A DNA stretch of 64,000 nucleotides. It comes from Petrolisthes cinctipes (Eukaryota > Arthropoda > Malacostraca > Decapoda > Porcellanidae). The notes beneath the pieces are model-generated. The model did not search any database and was not told the DNA's origin. It saw nothing but the letters and a program-made list of their open reading frames with translations. Shown here piece by piece: positions 29,001-43,679 of this stretch (the first letter of the stretch is position 1; every line of letters begins with the position of its first letter). The stretch covers positions 1,736,001 through 1,800,000 of the forward strand of contig JAWQEG010000486.1 of NCBI GenBank assembly GCA_033782935.1. Reading direction: 5' to 3'. The position numbers and the translations under genes are program-made.

Positions 29001-29950
29001 AGTAGGCATGTACAGATCGCTTCTGGGACCCCAAAATATCGAATTTTCGGGTGTTTATGGCCAGAATTTGAGATATAAACGGGTACAGAAGATACATGCA
29101 CATATCGACTTTTGGGCACCTAAAAGATCGATTTTCAGTATGTTTTTGGCGTGTATTTTGAAAATACTCTAACACGGAGTAGGCATGTACAGATACCTTC
29201 TGGGACCTCTAAATATCGAATTTTCGGGTGTTTTGGGACTGAATTTGAGATATCGATTTTTTGGCACCTAAAATGTCGATTTTTAGCATGTTTTTATCCT
29301 ATATTTTGAAAATATTCTAGCACTGTGTAGGCATGTACAGATTGCTTCTGGGACCCCAAAATATTGAATTTTCGGGTGTTTTGAGCCTGAATTTGAGATA
29401 TAAACGGGTACAGAAGATACATGCACATATTGACTTTGAGCATCTAAAATATCGATTTTCAGCATGTTTTGGGCCTGTATTTTGAAAATACTTTAACACT
29501 GAGTAGGCATGTACAGATTGCTTCTGGGACCCCAAAATATTGAATTTTCGGGTGTTTTGAGCCTGAATTTGAGATATAAACGGGTACTGAAGATGCATGC
29601 ACATATCGACTTTTGTGCACCTAAAAGATCGATTTTCAGTATGTTTTGAGCATGTATTTTGAAAATACTCTAACACGGAGTAGGCATGTACAGATCGCTT
29701 CTGGGACCCCTAAATATCGAATTTTCGGGTGTTTTGGGACTGAATTTGAGATATCGATTTTTTAACAACTAAAATGTCGATTTTTAGCATGTTTTTAGCC
29801 TATATTTTGAATATACTCTAACACTGAGTAGGCATGTACAGATACCTTCTGGGACCCCAAAATATCGAATTTTCGGGTGTTTTGAGCCTGAATTTGAGAT
29901 ATAAACGGGTACTGACGATGCATGCACATATCGACTTTTGTGCACCTAAA
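26100..29950 (+). repeat. Segmental copy 2 of the 3.9-kb block
   Basis: This matches 12.6-16.55 kb by the same ordered variants at an offset of 13439-13440. Just upstream, 25.1-26.1 kb instead matches 9.7-10.7 kb at an offset of 15396. A join near 26.1 kb has therefore removed about 1957 bp relative to the first locus. Confidence 0.78.
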
Positions 29951-30299
29951 AGATCGATTTTCAGTATGTTTTGAGCATGTATTTTGAAAATACTCTAAAA
30001 CGGAGTAGGCATGTACAGATCGCTTCTGGGACCCCAAAATATTGAATTTTCGGGTGTTTTGAGCCTGAATTTGAGATATAAACGGGTACAGAAGATACAT
30101 GCACATATTGACTTTGGGCACCAAAAATATCGATTTTCAGCATGTTTTGGGCCTGAATTTTGAAAATACTCTAACACGGAGTAGGCATGTACAGATCGCT
30201 TCTGGGACCCCAAAATATCGAATTTTCGGGTGTTTATGGCCAGAATTTGAGATATAAACGGGAACAGAAGATGCATGCACATATCGACTTTTGGGCACC

Positions 30300-32450
30300 T
30301 AAAAGATCGATTTTCAGTATGTTTTGAGCATGTATTTTGAAAATACTCTAACACGGAGTAGGCATGTACAGATCGCTTCTGGGACCCCTAAATATTGAAT
30401 TTTCGTGTGTTTTGGGACTGAATTTGAGATATCGATTTTTTAACACCTAAAATGTCGATTTTTAGCATGTTTTTAGCCTATATTTTGAAAATACTCTAAC
30501 ACTGAGTAGGCATGTACAGATTGCTTCTGGGACCCCAAAATATTGAATTTTCGGGTGTTTTGAGCCTGTATATGAGATATAAACGGGTACTGAAGATGCA
30601 TGCACATATCGACTTTTGGGCACCTAAAAGATCGATTTTCAGTATGTTTTGAGCATGTATTTTGAAAATACTCTAACACGGAGTAGGCATGCACAGATCG
30701 CTTCTGGGACCCCTAAATATCGAATTTTCGGGTGTTTTGGGACTGAATTTGAGATATCGACTTTTTGGCACCTAAAAGATCGATTTTTAGCATGTTTTTA
30801 GCCTATATTTTGAAAATATTCTAGCACTGAGTAGGCATGTACAGATTGCTTCTGGGACCCCAAAATATTGAATTTTCGGTTGTTTTGAGCCTGAATTTGA
30901 GATATAAACGGGTACAGAAGATACATGCACATATTGACTTTGGGCACCAAAAATATCGATTTTCAGCATGTTTTGGGCCTGAATTTTGAAAATACTCTAA
31001 CACTGAGTAGGCATGTACATATTGCTTCTGGGACCCCAAAATATTGAATTTTCGGGTGTTTTGAGCCTGAATTTGAGATATAAACGGGTACTGAAGATGC
31101 ATGCACATATCGACTTTTGTGCACCTAAAAGATCGATTTTCAGTATGTTTTGAGCATGTATTTTGAAAATACTCTAACACGGAGTAGGCATGTACAGATC
31201 GCTTCTGGGACCCCTAAATATCGAATTTTCGGGTGTTTTGAGCCTGAATTTGAGATATCGATTTTTTGGCACCTAAAATGTCGATTTTTAGCATGTTTTT
31301 ATCCTATCTTTTGAAAATATTCTAGCACTGTGTAGGCATGTACAGATTGCTTCTGGGACCCCAAAATATTGAATTTTCGGGTGTTTTGAGCCTGAATTTG
31401 AGATATAAACGGGTACAGAAGATACATGCACATATTGACTTTGGGCATCTAAAATATCGATTTTCAGCATGTTTTGGGCCTGTATTTTGAAAATACTTTA
31501 ACACTGAGTAGGCATGTACAGATTGCTTCTGGGACCCCAAAATATTGAATTTTCGGGTGTTTTGAGCCTGTATTTGAGATATAAACGGGTACTGAAGATG
31601 CATGCACATATCGACTTTTGGGCACCTAAAAGATCGATTTTCAGTATGTTTTGAGCATGTATTTTGAAAATACTCTAACACGGAGTAGGCATGCACAGAT
31701 CGCTTCTGGGACCCCTAAATATCGAATTTTCGGGTGTTTTGGGACTGAATTTGAGATATCGACTTTTTGGCACCTAAAAGATCGATTTTTAGCATGTTTT
31801 TAGCCTATATTTTGAAAATATTCTAGCACTGAGTAGGCATGTACAGATTGCTTCTGGGACCCCAAAATATTGAATTTTCGGTTGTTTTGAGCCTGAATTT
31901 GAGATATAAACGGGTACAGAAGATACATGCACATATTGACTTTGGGCACCAAAAATATCGATTTTCAGCATGTTTTGGGCCTGAATTTTGAAAATACTCT
32001 AACACGGAGTAGGCATGTACAGATACCTTTTGGGACCCCAAAATATCGAATTTTCGGGTGTTTTGAGCCTGAATTTGAGATATAAACGGGTACTGAAGAT
32101 GAATGCACATATCGACTTTTGTGCACCTAAAAGATCGATTTTCAGCATGTTTTGGGCCTGAATTTTGAAAATACTCTAACACTGAGTAGGCATGTACATA
32201 TTGCTTCTGGGACCCCAAAATATTGAATTTTCGGGTGTTTTGAGCCTGAATTTGAGATATAAACGGGTACTGAAGATGCATGCACATATCGACTTTTGTG
32301 CACCTAAAAGATCGATTTTCAGTATGTTTTGAGCATGTATTTTGAAAATACTCTAACACGGAGTAGGCATGTACAGATCGCTTCTGGGACCCCTAAATAT
32401 CGAATTTTCGGGTGTTTTGAGCCTGAATTTGAGATATAAACGGGTACAGA
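30300..32450 (+). repeat. Segmental copy matching 35.15-37.3 kb (offset 4853)
   Basis: Ordered private variants (GAGCCTGTATATGAGATAT, TTTTTTAACACC, GAAGATGAATGCACATATCG, TACCTTTTGGGACCCC) occur at a constant displacement of 4853 bp. The part near 31.8-32.5 kb also matches 19.5-20.2 kb at an offset of 12310. Confidence 0.78.
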
Positions 32451-35400
32451 AGATACATGCACATATTGACTTTGGGCACCAAAAATATCGATTTTCAGCA
32501 TGTTTTGGGCCTGAATTTTGAAAATACTCTAACACGGAGTAGGAATGTACAGATCGCTTCTGGGACCTCAAAATATCGAATTTACTGGTGTTTAGGGCCA
32601 GAATTTGAGATATAAACGGGTACAGAAGATGCATGCACATATCGACTTTTGGGCACCTAAAAGATCGATTTTCAGTATGTTTTTGGCTTGTATTTTGAAA
32701 ATACTCTAACACGGAGTAGGCATGTACAGATACCTTCTGGGACCTCTAAATATCGAATTTTCGGGTGTTTTGGGACTGAATTTGAGATATCGATTTTTTG
32801 GCACCTAAAATGTCGATTTTTAGCATGTTTTTAGCCTATATTTTGAAAATATTCTAGCACTGTGTAGGCATGTACAGATTGCTTCTGGGACCCCAAAATA
32901 TTGAATTTTCGGGTGTTTTGAGCCTGAATTTGAGATATAAACGGGTACAGAAGATACATGCACATATTGACTTTGGGCATCTAAAATATCGATTTTCAGC
33001 ATGTTTTGGGCCTGTATTTTGAAAATACTCTAACACTGAGTAAGCATGTACAGATTGCTTCTGGGACCCCAAAATATTGAATTTTCAGGTGTTTTGAGCC
33101 TGAATTTGAGATATAAACCGGTACTGAAGATGCATGCACATATCGACTTTTGTGCACCTAAAAGATCGATTTTCAGTATGTTTTGAGCATGTATTTTGAA
33201 AATACTCTAACACGGAGTAGGCATGTACAGATCGCTTCTGGGACCCCTAAATATCGAATTTTCGGGTGTTTTGGGACTGAATTTGAGATATCGACTTTTT
33301 GGCACCTAAAAGATCGATTTTTAGCATGTTTTAAGCCTATATTTTGAAAATATTCTAGCCTTGAGTAGGCATGTACAGATTGCTTCTGGGACCCCAAAAT
33401 ATTGAATTTTCGGTTGTTTTCAGCCTGAATTTGAGATATAAACCGGTACAGAAGATACATGCACATATTGACTTAGGGCACCAAAAATATCGATTTTCAG
33501 CATGTTTTGGGCCTGAATTTTGAAAATACTCTAATTCTGAGTAGGCATGTACAGATTGCTTCTGGGACCCCAAAATATTGAATTTCCGGGTGTTTTGAGC
33601 TTGAATTTGAGATATAAACGGGTACTGAAGATGCATGCACATATCGACTTTCGTGCACCTAAAAGATCGATTTTCAGTATGTTTTGAGCATGTACTTTGA
33701 AAATACTCTAACACGGAGTAGGCATGTACAGATCGCTTCTGGGACCCCTAAATATCGAATTTTCGGATGTTTTGGGACTGAATTTGAGATATCGACTTTT
33801 TGGCACCTAAAAGATCGATTTTTAGCATGTTTTTAGCCTATATTTTGAAAATATTCTAGCACTGTACAGATTGCTTCTGGGACCCCAAAATATTGAATTT
33901 TCGGGTGTTTTGAGCCTGAATTTGAGATATAAACGGGTACAGAAGATACATGCACATATTGACTTTGGGCACCAAAAATATCAATTTTTAGCATGTTTTG
34001 GGCCTGAATTTTGAAAATACTCTAACACGGAGTAGGCATGTACAGATCGCTTCTGGGACCCCAAAATATCGAATTTTCGGGTGTTTAGGGCCAGAATTTG
34101 AGATATAAACGGGTACAGAAGATGCATGCACATATCGACTTTTGGGCACCTAAAAGATCGATTTTCAGTATGTTTTTGGCCTGTATTTTGAAAATACTCT
34201 AACACGGAGTAGGCATGTACATATACCTTCTGGGACCTCTAAATATCGAATTTTCGGGTGTTTTGGGACTGAATTTGAGATATCGATTTTTTGGCACCTA
34301 AAATGTCGATTTTCAGCATGTTTTTAGCCTATATTTTGAAAATATTCTAGCACTGTGTAGGCATGTACAGATTGCTTCTGGGACCCCAAAATATTGAATT
34401 TTCGGGTGTTTTGAGCCTGAATTTGAGATATAAACGGGTACAGAAGATACATGTACATATTGACTTTGGGCATCTAAAATATCGATTTTCAGCATGTTTT
34501 GGGCCTGAATTTTGAAAATACTCTAACACGGAGTAGGCATGTACAGATCGCTTCTGGGACCCCAAAATATCGAATTTTCGGGTGTTTATGGCCAGAATTT
34601 GAGATATAAACGGGTACAGAAGATGCATGCACATATCGACTTTTGGGCACCTAAAAGATCGATTTTCAGTATGTTTTTGGCGTGTATTTTGAAAATACTC
34701 TAACACGGAGTAGGCATGTACAGATACCTTCTGGGACCTCTAAATATCGAATTTTCGGGTGTTTTGGGACTGAATTTGAGATATCGATTTTTTGGCACCT
34801 AAAATGTCGATTTTTAGAATGTTTTTATCCTATATTTTGAAAATATTCTAGCACTGTGTAGGCATGTACAGATTGCTTCTGGGACCCCAAAATATTGAAT
34901 TTTCGGGTGTTTTGAGCCTGAATTTGAGATATAAACGGGTACAGAAGATACATGCACATATTGACTTTGAGCATCTAAAATATCGATTTTCAGCATGTTT
35001 TGGGCCTGTATTTTGAAAATACTTTAACACTGAGTAGGCATGTACAGATTGCTTCTGGGACCCCAAAATATTGAATTTTCGGGTGTTTTGAGCCTGAATT
35101 TGAGATATAAACGGGTACTGAAGATGCATGCACATATCGACTTTTGTGCACCTAAAAGATCGATTTTCAGTATGTTTTGAGCATGTATTTTGAAAATACT
35201 CTAACACGGAGTAGGCATGTACAGATCGCTTCTGGGACCCCTAAATATTGAATTTTCGTGTGTTTTGGGACTGAATTTGAGATATCGATTTTTTAACACC
35301 TAAAATGTCGATTTTTAGCATGTTTTTAGCCTATATTTTGAAAATACTCTAACACTGAGTAGGCATGTACAGATTGCTTCTGGGACCCCAAAATATTGAA

Positions 35401-38400
35401 TTTTCGGGTGTTTTGAGCCTGTATATGAGATATAAACGGGTACTGAAGATGCATGCACATATCGACTTTTGGGCACCTAAAAGATCGATTTTCAGTATGT
35501 TTTGAGCATGTATTTTGAAAATACTCTAACACGGAGTAGGCATGCACAGATCGCTTCTGGGACCCCTAAATATCGAATTTTCGGGTGTTTTGGGACTGAA
35601 TTTGAGATATCGACTTTTTGGCACCTAAAAGATCGATTTTTAGCATGTTTTTAGCCTATATTTTGAAAATATTCTAGCACTGAGTAGGCATGTACAGATT
35701 GCTTCTGGGACCCCAAAATATTGAATTTTCGGTTGTTTTGAGCCTGAATTTGAGATATAAACGGGTACAGAAGATACATGCACATATTGACTTTGGGCAC
35801 CAAAAATATCGATTTTCAGCATGTTTTGGGCCTGAATTTTGAAAATACTCTAACACTGAGTAGGCATGTACATATTGCTTCTGGGACCCCAAAATATTGA
35901 ATTTTCGGGTGTTTTGAGCCTGAATTTGAGATATAAACGGGTACTGAAGATGCATGCACATATCGACTTTTGTGCACCTAAAAGATCGATTTTCAGTATG
36001 TTTTGAGCATGTATTTTGAAAATACTCTAACACGGAGTAGGCATGTACAGATCGCTTCTGGGACCCCTAAATATCGAATTTTCGGGTGTTTTGAGCCTGA
36101 ATTTGAGATATCGATTTTTTGGCACCTAAAATGTCGATTTTTAGCATGTTTTTATCCTATATTTTGAAAATATTCTAGCACTGTGTAGGCATGTACAGAT
36201 TGCTTCTGGGACCCCAAAATATTGAATTTTCGGGTGTTTTGAGCCTGAATTTGAGATATAAACGGGTACAGAAGATACATGCACATATTGACTTTGGGCA
36301 TCTAAAATATCGATTTTCAGCATGTTTTGGGCCTGTATTTTGAAAATACTTTAACACTGAGTAGGCATGTACAGATTGCTTCTGGGACCCCAAAATATTG
36401 AATTTTCGGGTGTTTTGAGCCTGTATTTGAGATATAAACGGGTACTGAAGATGCATGCACATATCGACTTTTGGGCACCTAAAAGATCGATTTTCAGTAT
36501 GTTTTGAGCATGTATTTTGAAAATACTCTAACACGGAGTAGGCATGCACAGATCGCTTCTGGGACCCCTAAATATCGAATTTTCGGGTGTTTTGGGACTG
36601 AATTTGAGATATCGACTTTTTGGCACCTAAAAGATCGATTTTTAGCATGTTTTTAGCCTATATTTTGAAAATATTCTAGCACTGAGTAGGCATGTACAGA
36701 TTGCTTCTGGGACCCCAAAATATTGAATTTTCGGTTGTTTTGAGCCTGAATTTGAGATATAAACGGGTACAGAAGATACATGCACATATTGACTTTGGGC
36801 ACCAAAAATATCGATTTTCAGCATGTTTTGGGCCTGAATTTTGAAAATACTCTAACACGGAGTAGGCATGTACAGATACCTTTTGGGACCCCAAAATATC
36901 GAATTTTCGGGTGTTTTGAGCCTGAATTTGAGATATAAACGGGTACTGAAGATGAATGCACATATCGACTTTTGTGCACCTAAAAGATCGATTTTCAGCA
37001 TGTTTTGGGCCTGAATTTTGAAAATACTCTAACACTGAGTAGGCATGTACATATTGCTTCTGGGACCCCAAAATATTGAATTTTCGGGTGTTTTGAGCCT
37101 GAATTTGAGATATAAACGGGTACTGAAGATGCATGCACATATCGACTTTTGTGCACCTAAAAGATCGATTTTCAGTATGTTTTGAGCATGTATTTTGAAA
37201 ATACTCTAACACGGAGTAGGCATGTACAGATCGCTTCTGGGACCCCTAAATATCGAATTTTCGGGTGTTTTGAGCCTGAATTTGAGATATAAACGGGTAC
37301 AGAAGATACATGCACATATTGACTTTGGGCACCAAAAATATCGATTTTCAGCATGTTTTGGGCCTGAATTTTGAAAATACTCTAACACGGAGTAGGCATG
37401 TACAGATCGCTTCTGGGACCCCAAAATATCGAATTTTCGGGTGTTTAGGGCCAGAATTTGAGATATAAGCGGGTACAGAAGATGCATGCACATATCGACT
37501 TTTGGGCACCTAAAAGATCGATTTTCAGTATGTTTTTGGCCTGTATTTTGAAAATACTCTAACACGGAGTAGGCATGTACAGATACCTTCTGGGACCTCT
37601 AAATATCGAATTTTCGGGTGTTTTGGGACTGAATTTGAGATATCGATTTTTTGGCACCTAAAATGTCGATTTTTAGCATGTTTTTATCCTATATTTTGAA
37701 AATATTCTAGCACTGTGTAGGCATGTACAGATTGCTTCTGGGACCCCAAAATATTGAATTTTCGGGTGTTTTGAGCCTGAATTTGAGATATAAACGGGTA
37801 CAGAAGATACATGCACATATTGACTTTGGGCATCTAAAATATCGATTTTCAGCATGTTTTGGGCCTGTATTTTGAAAATACTTTAACACTGAGTAGGCAT
37901 GTACAGATTGCTTCTGGGACCCCAAAATATTGAATTTTCGGGTGTTTTGAGCCTGAATTTGAGATATAAACGGGTACTGAAGATGCATGCACATATCGAC
38001 TTTTGTGCACCTAAAAGATCGATTTTCAGTATGTTTTGAGCATGTATTTTGAAAATACTCTAACACGGAGTAGGCATGCACAGATCGCTTCTGGGACCCC
38101 TAAATATCGAATTTTCGGGTGTTTTGGGACTGAATTTGAGATATCGACTTTTTGGCACCTAAAAGATCGATTTTTAGCATGTTTTTAGCCTATATTTTGA
38201 AAATATTCTAGCACTGAGTAGGCATGTACAGATTGCTTCTGGGACCCCAAAATATTGAATTTTCGGTTGTTTTGAGCCTGAATTTGAGATATAAACGGGT
38301 ACAGAAGATACATGCACATATTGACTTTGGGCACCAAAAATATCGATTTTCAGCATGTTTTGGGCCTGAATTTTGAAAATACTCTAACACGGAGTAGGCA

Positions 38401-41400
38401 TGTACAGATACCTTCTGGGACCCCAAAATATCGAATTTTCGGGTGTTTTGAGCCTGAATTTGAGATATAAACGGGTACTGAAGATGCATGCACATATCGA
38501 CTTTTGTGCACCTAAAAGATCGATTTTCAGCATGTTTTGGGCCTGAATTTTGAAAATACTCTAACACTGAGTAGGCATGTACAGATTGCTTCTGGGACCC
38601 CAAAATATTGAATTTTCGGGTGTTTTGAGCCTGAATTTGAGATATAAACGGGTACTGAAGATGCATGCACATATCGACTTTTGTGCACCTAAAAGATCGA
38701 TTTTCAGTATGTTTTGAGCATGTATTTTGAAAATACTCTAACACGGAGTAGGCATGTACAGATCGCTTCTGGGACCCCAAAATATTGAATTTTCGGGTGT
38801 TTTGAGCCTGAATTTGAGATATAAACGGGTACAGAAGATACATGCACATATTGACTTTGGGCACCAAAAATATCGATTTTCAGCATGTTTTGGGCCTGAA
38901 TTTTGAAAATACTCTAACACGGAGTAGGCATGTACAGATCGCTTCTGGGACCCCAAAATATCGAATTTTCGGGTGTTTAGGGCCAGATTTTGAGATATAA
39001 ACGGGTACAGAAGATGCATGCACATATCGACTTTTGGGCACCTAAAAGATCGATTTTCAGTATGTTTTTGGCCTGTATTTTGAAAATACTCTAACACGGA
39101 GTAGGCATGTACAGATACCTTCTGGGACCTCTAAATATCGAATTTTCGGGTGTTTTGGGACTGAATTTGAGATATCGATTTTTTGGCACCTAAAATGTCG
39201 ATTTTCAGCATGTTTTTAGCCTATATTTTGAAAATATTCTAGCACTGTGTAGGCATGTACAGATTGCTTCTGGGACCCCAAAATATTGAATTTTCGGGTG
39301 TTTTGAGCCTGAATTTGAGATATAAACGGGTACAGAAGATACATGCACATATTGACTTTGGGCACCAAAAATATCGATTTTCAGCATGTTTTGGGCCTGA
39401 ATTTTGAAAATACTCTAACACGGAATAGGCATGTACAGATCGCTTCTGGGACCTCAAAATATCGAATTTTCGGGTGTTTAGGGCCAGAATTTGAGATATA
39501 AACGGGTACAGAAGATGCATGCACATATCGACTTTTGTGCACCTAAAAGATCGATTTTCAGTATGTTTTTGGCCTGTATTTTGAAAATACTCTAACACGG
39601 AGTAGGCATGTACAGATACCTTCTGGGACCTCTAAATATCGAATTTTCAGGTGTTTTGGGACTGAATTTGAGATATCGATTTTTTGGCACCTAAAATGTC
39701 GATTTTTAGCATGTTTTTAGCCTATATTTTGAAAATATTCTAGCACTGTGTAGGCATGTACAGATTGCTTCTGGGACCCCAAAATATTGAATTTTCGGGT
39801 GTTTTGAGCCTGAATTTGAGATATAAACGGGTACAGAAGATACATGCACATATTGACTTTGGGCATCTAAAATATCGATTTTCAGCATGTTTTGGGCCTG
39901 TATTTTGAAAATACTCTAACACTGAGTAGGCATGTACAGATTGCTTCTGGGACCCCAAAATATTGAATTTTCAGGTGTTTTGAGCCTGAATTTGAGATAT
40001 AAACCGGTACTGAAGATGCATGCACATATCGACTTTTGTGCACCTAAAAGATCGATTTTCAGTATGTTTTGAGCATGTATTTTGAAAATACTCTAACACG
40101 GAGTAGGCATGTACAGATCGCTTCTGGGACCCCTAAATATCGAATTTTCGGGTGTTTTGAGACTGAATTTGAGATATCGACTTTTTGGCACCTAAAAGAT
40201 CGATTTTTAGCATGTTTTAAGCCTATATTTTGAAAATATTCTAGCACTGAGTAGGCATGTACAGATTGCTTCTGGGACCCCAAAATATTGAATTTTCGGT
40301 TGTTTTGAGCCTGAATTTGAGATATAAACGGGTACAGAAGATACATGCACATATTGACTTTTGTGCACCTAAAAGATCGATTTTCAGTATGTTTTGAGCA
40401 TGTATTTTTAAAATACTCTAACACGGAGTAGGCATGTACAGATCGCTTCTGGGACCCCTAAATATCGAATTTTCGGGTGTTTTGGGACTGAATTTGAGAT
40501 ATCCACTTTTTGGCACCTAAAAGATCGATTTTTAGCATGTTTTTAGCCTATATTTTGAAAACATTCTAGCACTGTACAGATTGCTTCTGGGACACCAAAA
40601 TATTGAATTGTCGGGTGTTTTGAGCCTGAATTTGAGATATAAACGGGTACAGAAGATACATGTACATATTGACTTTGGGCACCAAAAATATCGATTTTCA
40701 GCATGTTTTGGGCCTGAATTTTGAAAATACTCTAACACGGAGTAGGCATGTACAGATTGCTTCTGGGACCCCAAAATATTGAATTTTCGGGTGTTTTGAG
40801 CCTGAATTTGAGATATAAACGGGTACTGAAGATGCATGCACATATCGACTTTTGTGCACCCAAAAGATCGATTTTCAGTATGTTTTGAGCATGTATTTTG
40901 AAAATACTCTAACACGGAGTAGGCATGTACAGATCGCTTCTGGGACCCCTAAATATCGAATTTTCGGGTGTTTTGGGACTGAAATTGAGATATCGACTTT
41001 TTGGCACCTAAAAGATCGATTTTTAGCATGTTTTTAGCCTATATTTTGAAAATATTCTAGCACTGTACAGATTGCTTCTGGGACCCCAAAATATTGAATT
41101 TTCGGGTGTTTTGAGCCTGAATTTGAGATATAAACGGGTACAGAAGATACATGCACATATTGACTTTGGGCACCAAAAATATCGATTTTCAGCATGTTTT
41201 GGGCTTGAATTTTGAAAATACTCTAACACGGAGTAGGCATGTACAGATCGCTTCTGGGACCCCAAAATATCGAATTTTAGGGTGTTTAGGGCCAGAATTT
41301 GAGATATTATCGGGTACAGAAGATGCATGCACATATCGACTTTTGGGCACCTAAAAGATCGATTTTCAGTATGTTTTTGGCCTGTACTTTGAAAATACTC

Positions 41401-42049
41401 TAACACGGAGTAGGCATGTACAGATACCTTCTGGGACTCTAAATATCGAATTTTCGGGTGTTATGGGACTGAATTTGAGATATCGATTTTTTGGCACCTA
41501 AAATGTCGATTTTTAGCATGTTTTTAGCCTATATTTTGAAAATATTCTAGCACTGAGTAGGCATGTACAGATTGCTTCTGGGACCCCAAAATATTGAATT
41601 TTCGGGTGTTTTGAGCCTGAATTTGAGATATAAACGGGTACAGAAGATACATGCACATATTGACATTGGGCACCAAAAATATCGATTTTCAGCATGTTTT
41701 GGGCCTGAATTTTGAAAATACTCTAACACGGAGTAGGCATGTACAGATCGCTTCTGGGACCCCAAAATATCGAATTTTCGGGTGTTTAGGGCCAGAATTT
41801 GAGATATAAACGGGTACAGAAGATACATGCACATATTGACTTTGGGCATCTAAAATATCGATTTTCAGCATGTTTTGGGCCTGTATTTTGAAAATACTCT
41901 AACACTGAGTAAGCATGTACAGATTGCTTCTGGGACCCCAAAATATTGAATTTTCGGGTGTTTTGAGCCTGAATTTGAGATATAAACGGGTACTGAAGAT
42001 GCATGCACATATCGACTTTTGTGCACCTAAAAGATCGATTTTCAGTATG

Positions 42050-42950
42050 TTTTGAGCATGTATTTTGAAAATACTCTAACACGGAGTAGGCATGTACAGA
42101 TACCTTTTGGGACCTCTAAATATCGAATTTTCGAGTGTTATGGGACTGAATTTGAGATATCGATTTTTTGGCACCTATAATATCGATTTTTAGCATGTTT
42201 TTAGCCTATATTTTGAAAATATTCTAGCACTGAGTAGGCATGTACAAATTGCTTCTGGGACCCCAAAATATTGAATTTTCGGGTGTTTTGAGCCTGAATT
42301 TGAGATATAAACGGGTACAGAAGATACATGCACATATTGACTTTGGGCACCAAAAATATCGATTTTCAGCATGTTTTGGGCCTGAATTTTGAAAATACTC
42401 TAACACGGAGTAGGCATGTACAGATCGCTTCTGGGACCCCAAAATATCGAATTTTCGGGTGTTTAGGGCCAGAATTTGAGATATAAACGGGTACAGAAGA
42501 TGCATGCACATATCGACTTTTGGGCACCTGAAAGATCGATTTTCAGTATGTTTTTGGCCTGTATTTTGAAAATACTCTAACACGGAGTAGGGATGTACAG
42601 ATACCTTCTGGGACCTCTAAATATCGAATTTTCGGGTGTTTTGGGACTGAATTTGAGATATCGATTTATTGGCACCTAAAATGTCGATTTTTAGCATGTT
42701 TTTCGCCTATATTTTGAAAATATTCTAGCACTGTGTAGGCATGTACAGATTGCTTCTGGGACCCCAAAATATTGAATTTTCGGGTGTTTTGAGCCTGAAT
42801 TTGAGATATAAACGGGTACAGAAGATACATGCACATATTGACTTTGGGCATCTAAAATATCGATTTTCAGCATGTTTTGGGCATGTATTTTGAAAATACT
42901 CTAACACTGTACTGATTGCTTCTGGGACCCCAAAATATTGAATTTTCGGG
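42050..42950 (+). repeat. Segmental copy matching 47.9-48.8 kb (offset 5816)
   Basis: Shared rare variants include ACCTATAATATCGA, GTACAAATTGCTTC, CACCTGAAAGATCG, ATCGATTTATTGGC and TTTTTCGCCTATA. They recur in the same order at a constant 5816-bp displacement. Confidence 0.78.
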
Positions 42951-43679
42951 TGTTTTGAGCCTGAATTTGAGATATAAACGGGTACTGAAGATGCATGCAC
43001 ATATCGACTTTTGTGCACCTAAAAGATCGATTTTCAGTATGTTTTGAGCATGTATTTTGAAAATACTCTAACACGGAGTAGGCATGTACAGATCGCTTCT
43101 GGGACCCCTAAATATCGAATTTTCGGGTGTTTTGGGACTGAATTTGAGATATCGACTTTTTGGCACCTAAAAGATCGATTTTTAGCATGTTTTTAGCCTA
43201 TATTTTGAAAATATTCTAGCACTGAGTAGGCATGTACAGATTGCTTCTGGGACCCCAAAATATTGGATTTTCGGGTGTTTTGAGCCTGAATTTGAGATAT
43301 AAACGGGTACAGAAGACACATGCACATATTGACTTTGGGCACCAAAAATATCGATTTTCTGCATGTTTTGGGCCTGAATTTTGAAAATACTCTAACACGG
43401 AGTAGGCATGTACAGATCGCTTCTGGGACCCCAAAATATCGAATTTTCGGGTGTTTAGGGCCAGAATTTGAGATATAAACGGGTACAGAAGATGAATGCA
43501 CATATCGACTTTTGTGCACCTAAAAGATTGATTTTCAGTATGTTTTGAGCATGTATTTTGAAAATACTCTAACACGGAGTAGGCATGTACAGATCGCTTC
43601 TGGGACCCCTAAATATCGAATTTTCGGGTGTTTTGGGACTGAATTTGAGATATCGACTTTTTGGCACCTAAAAGATCGA

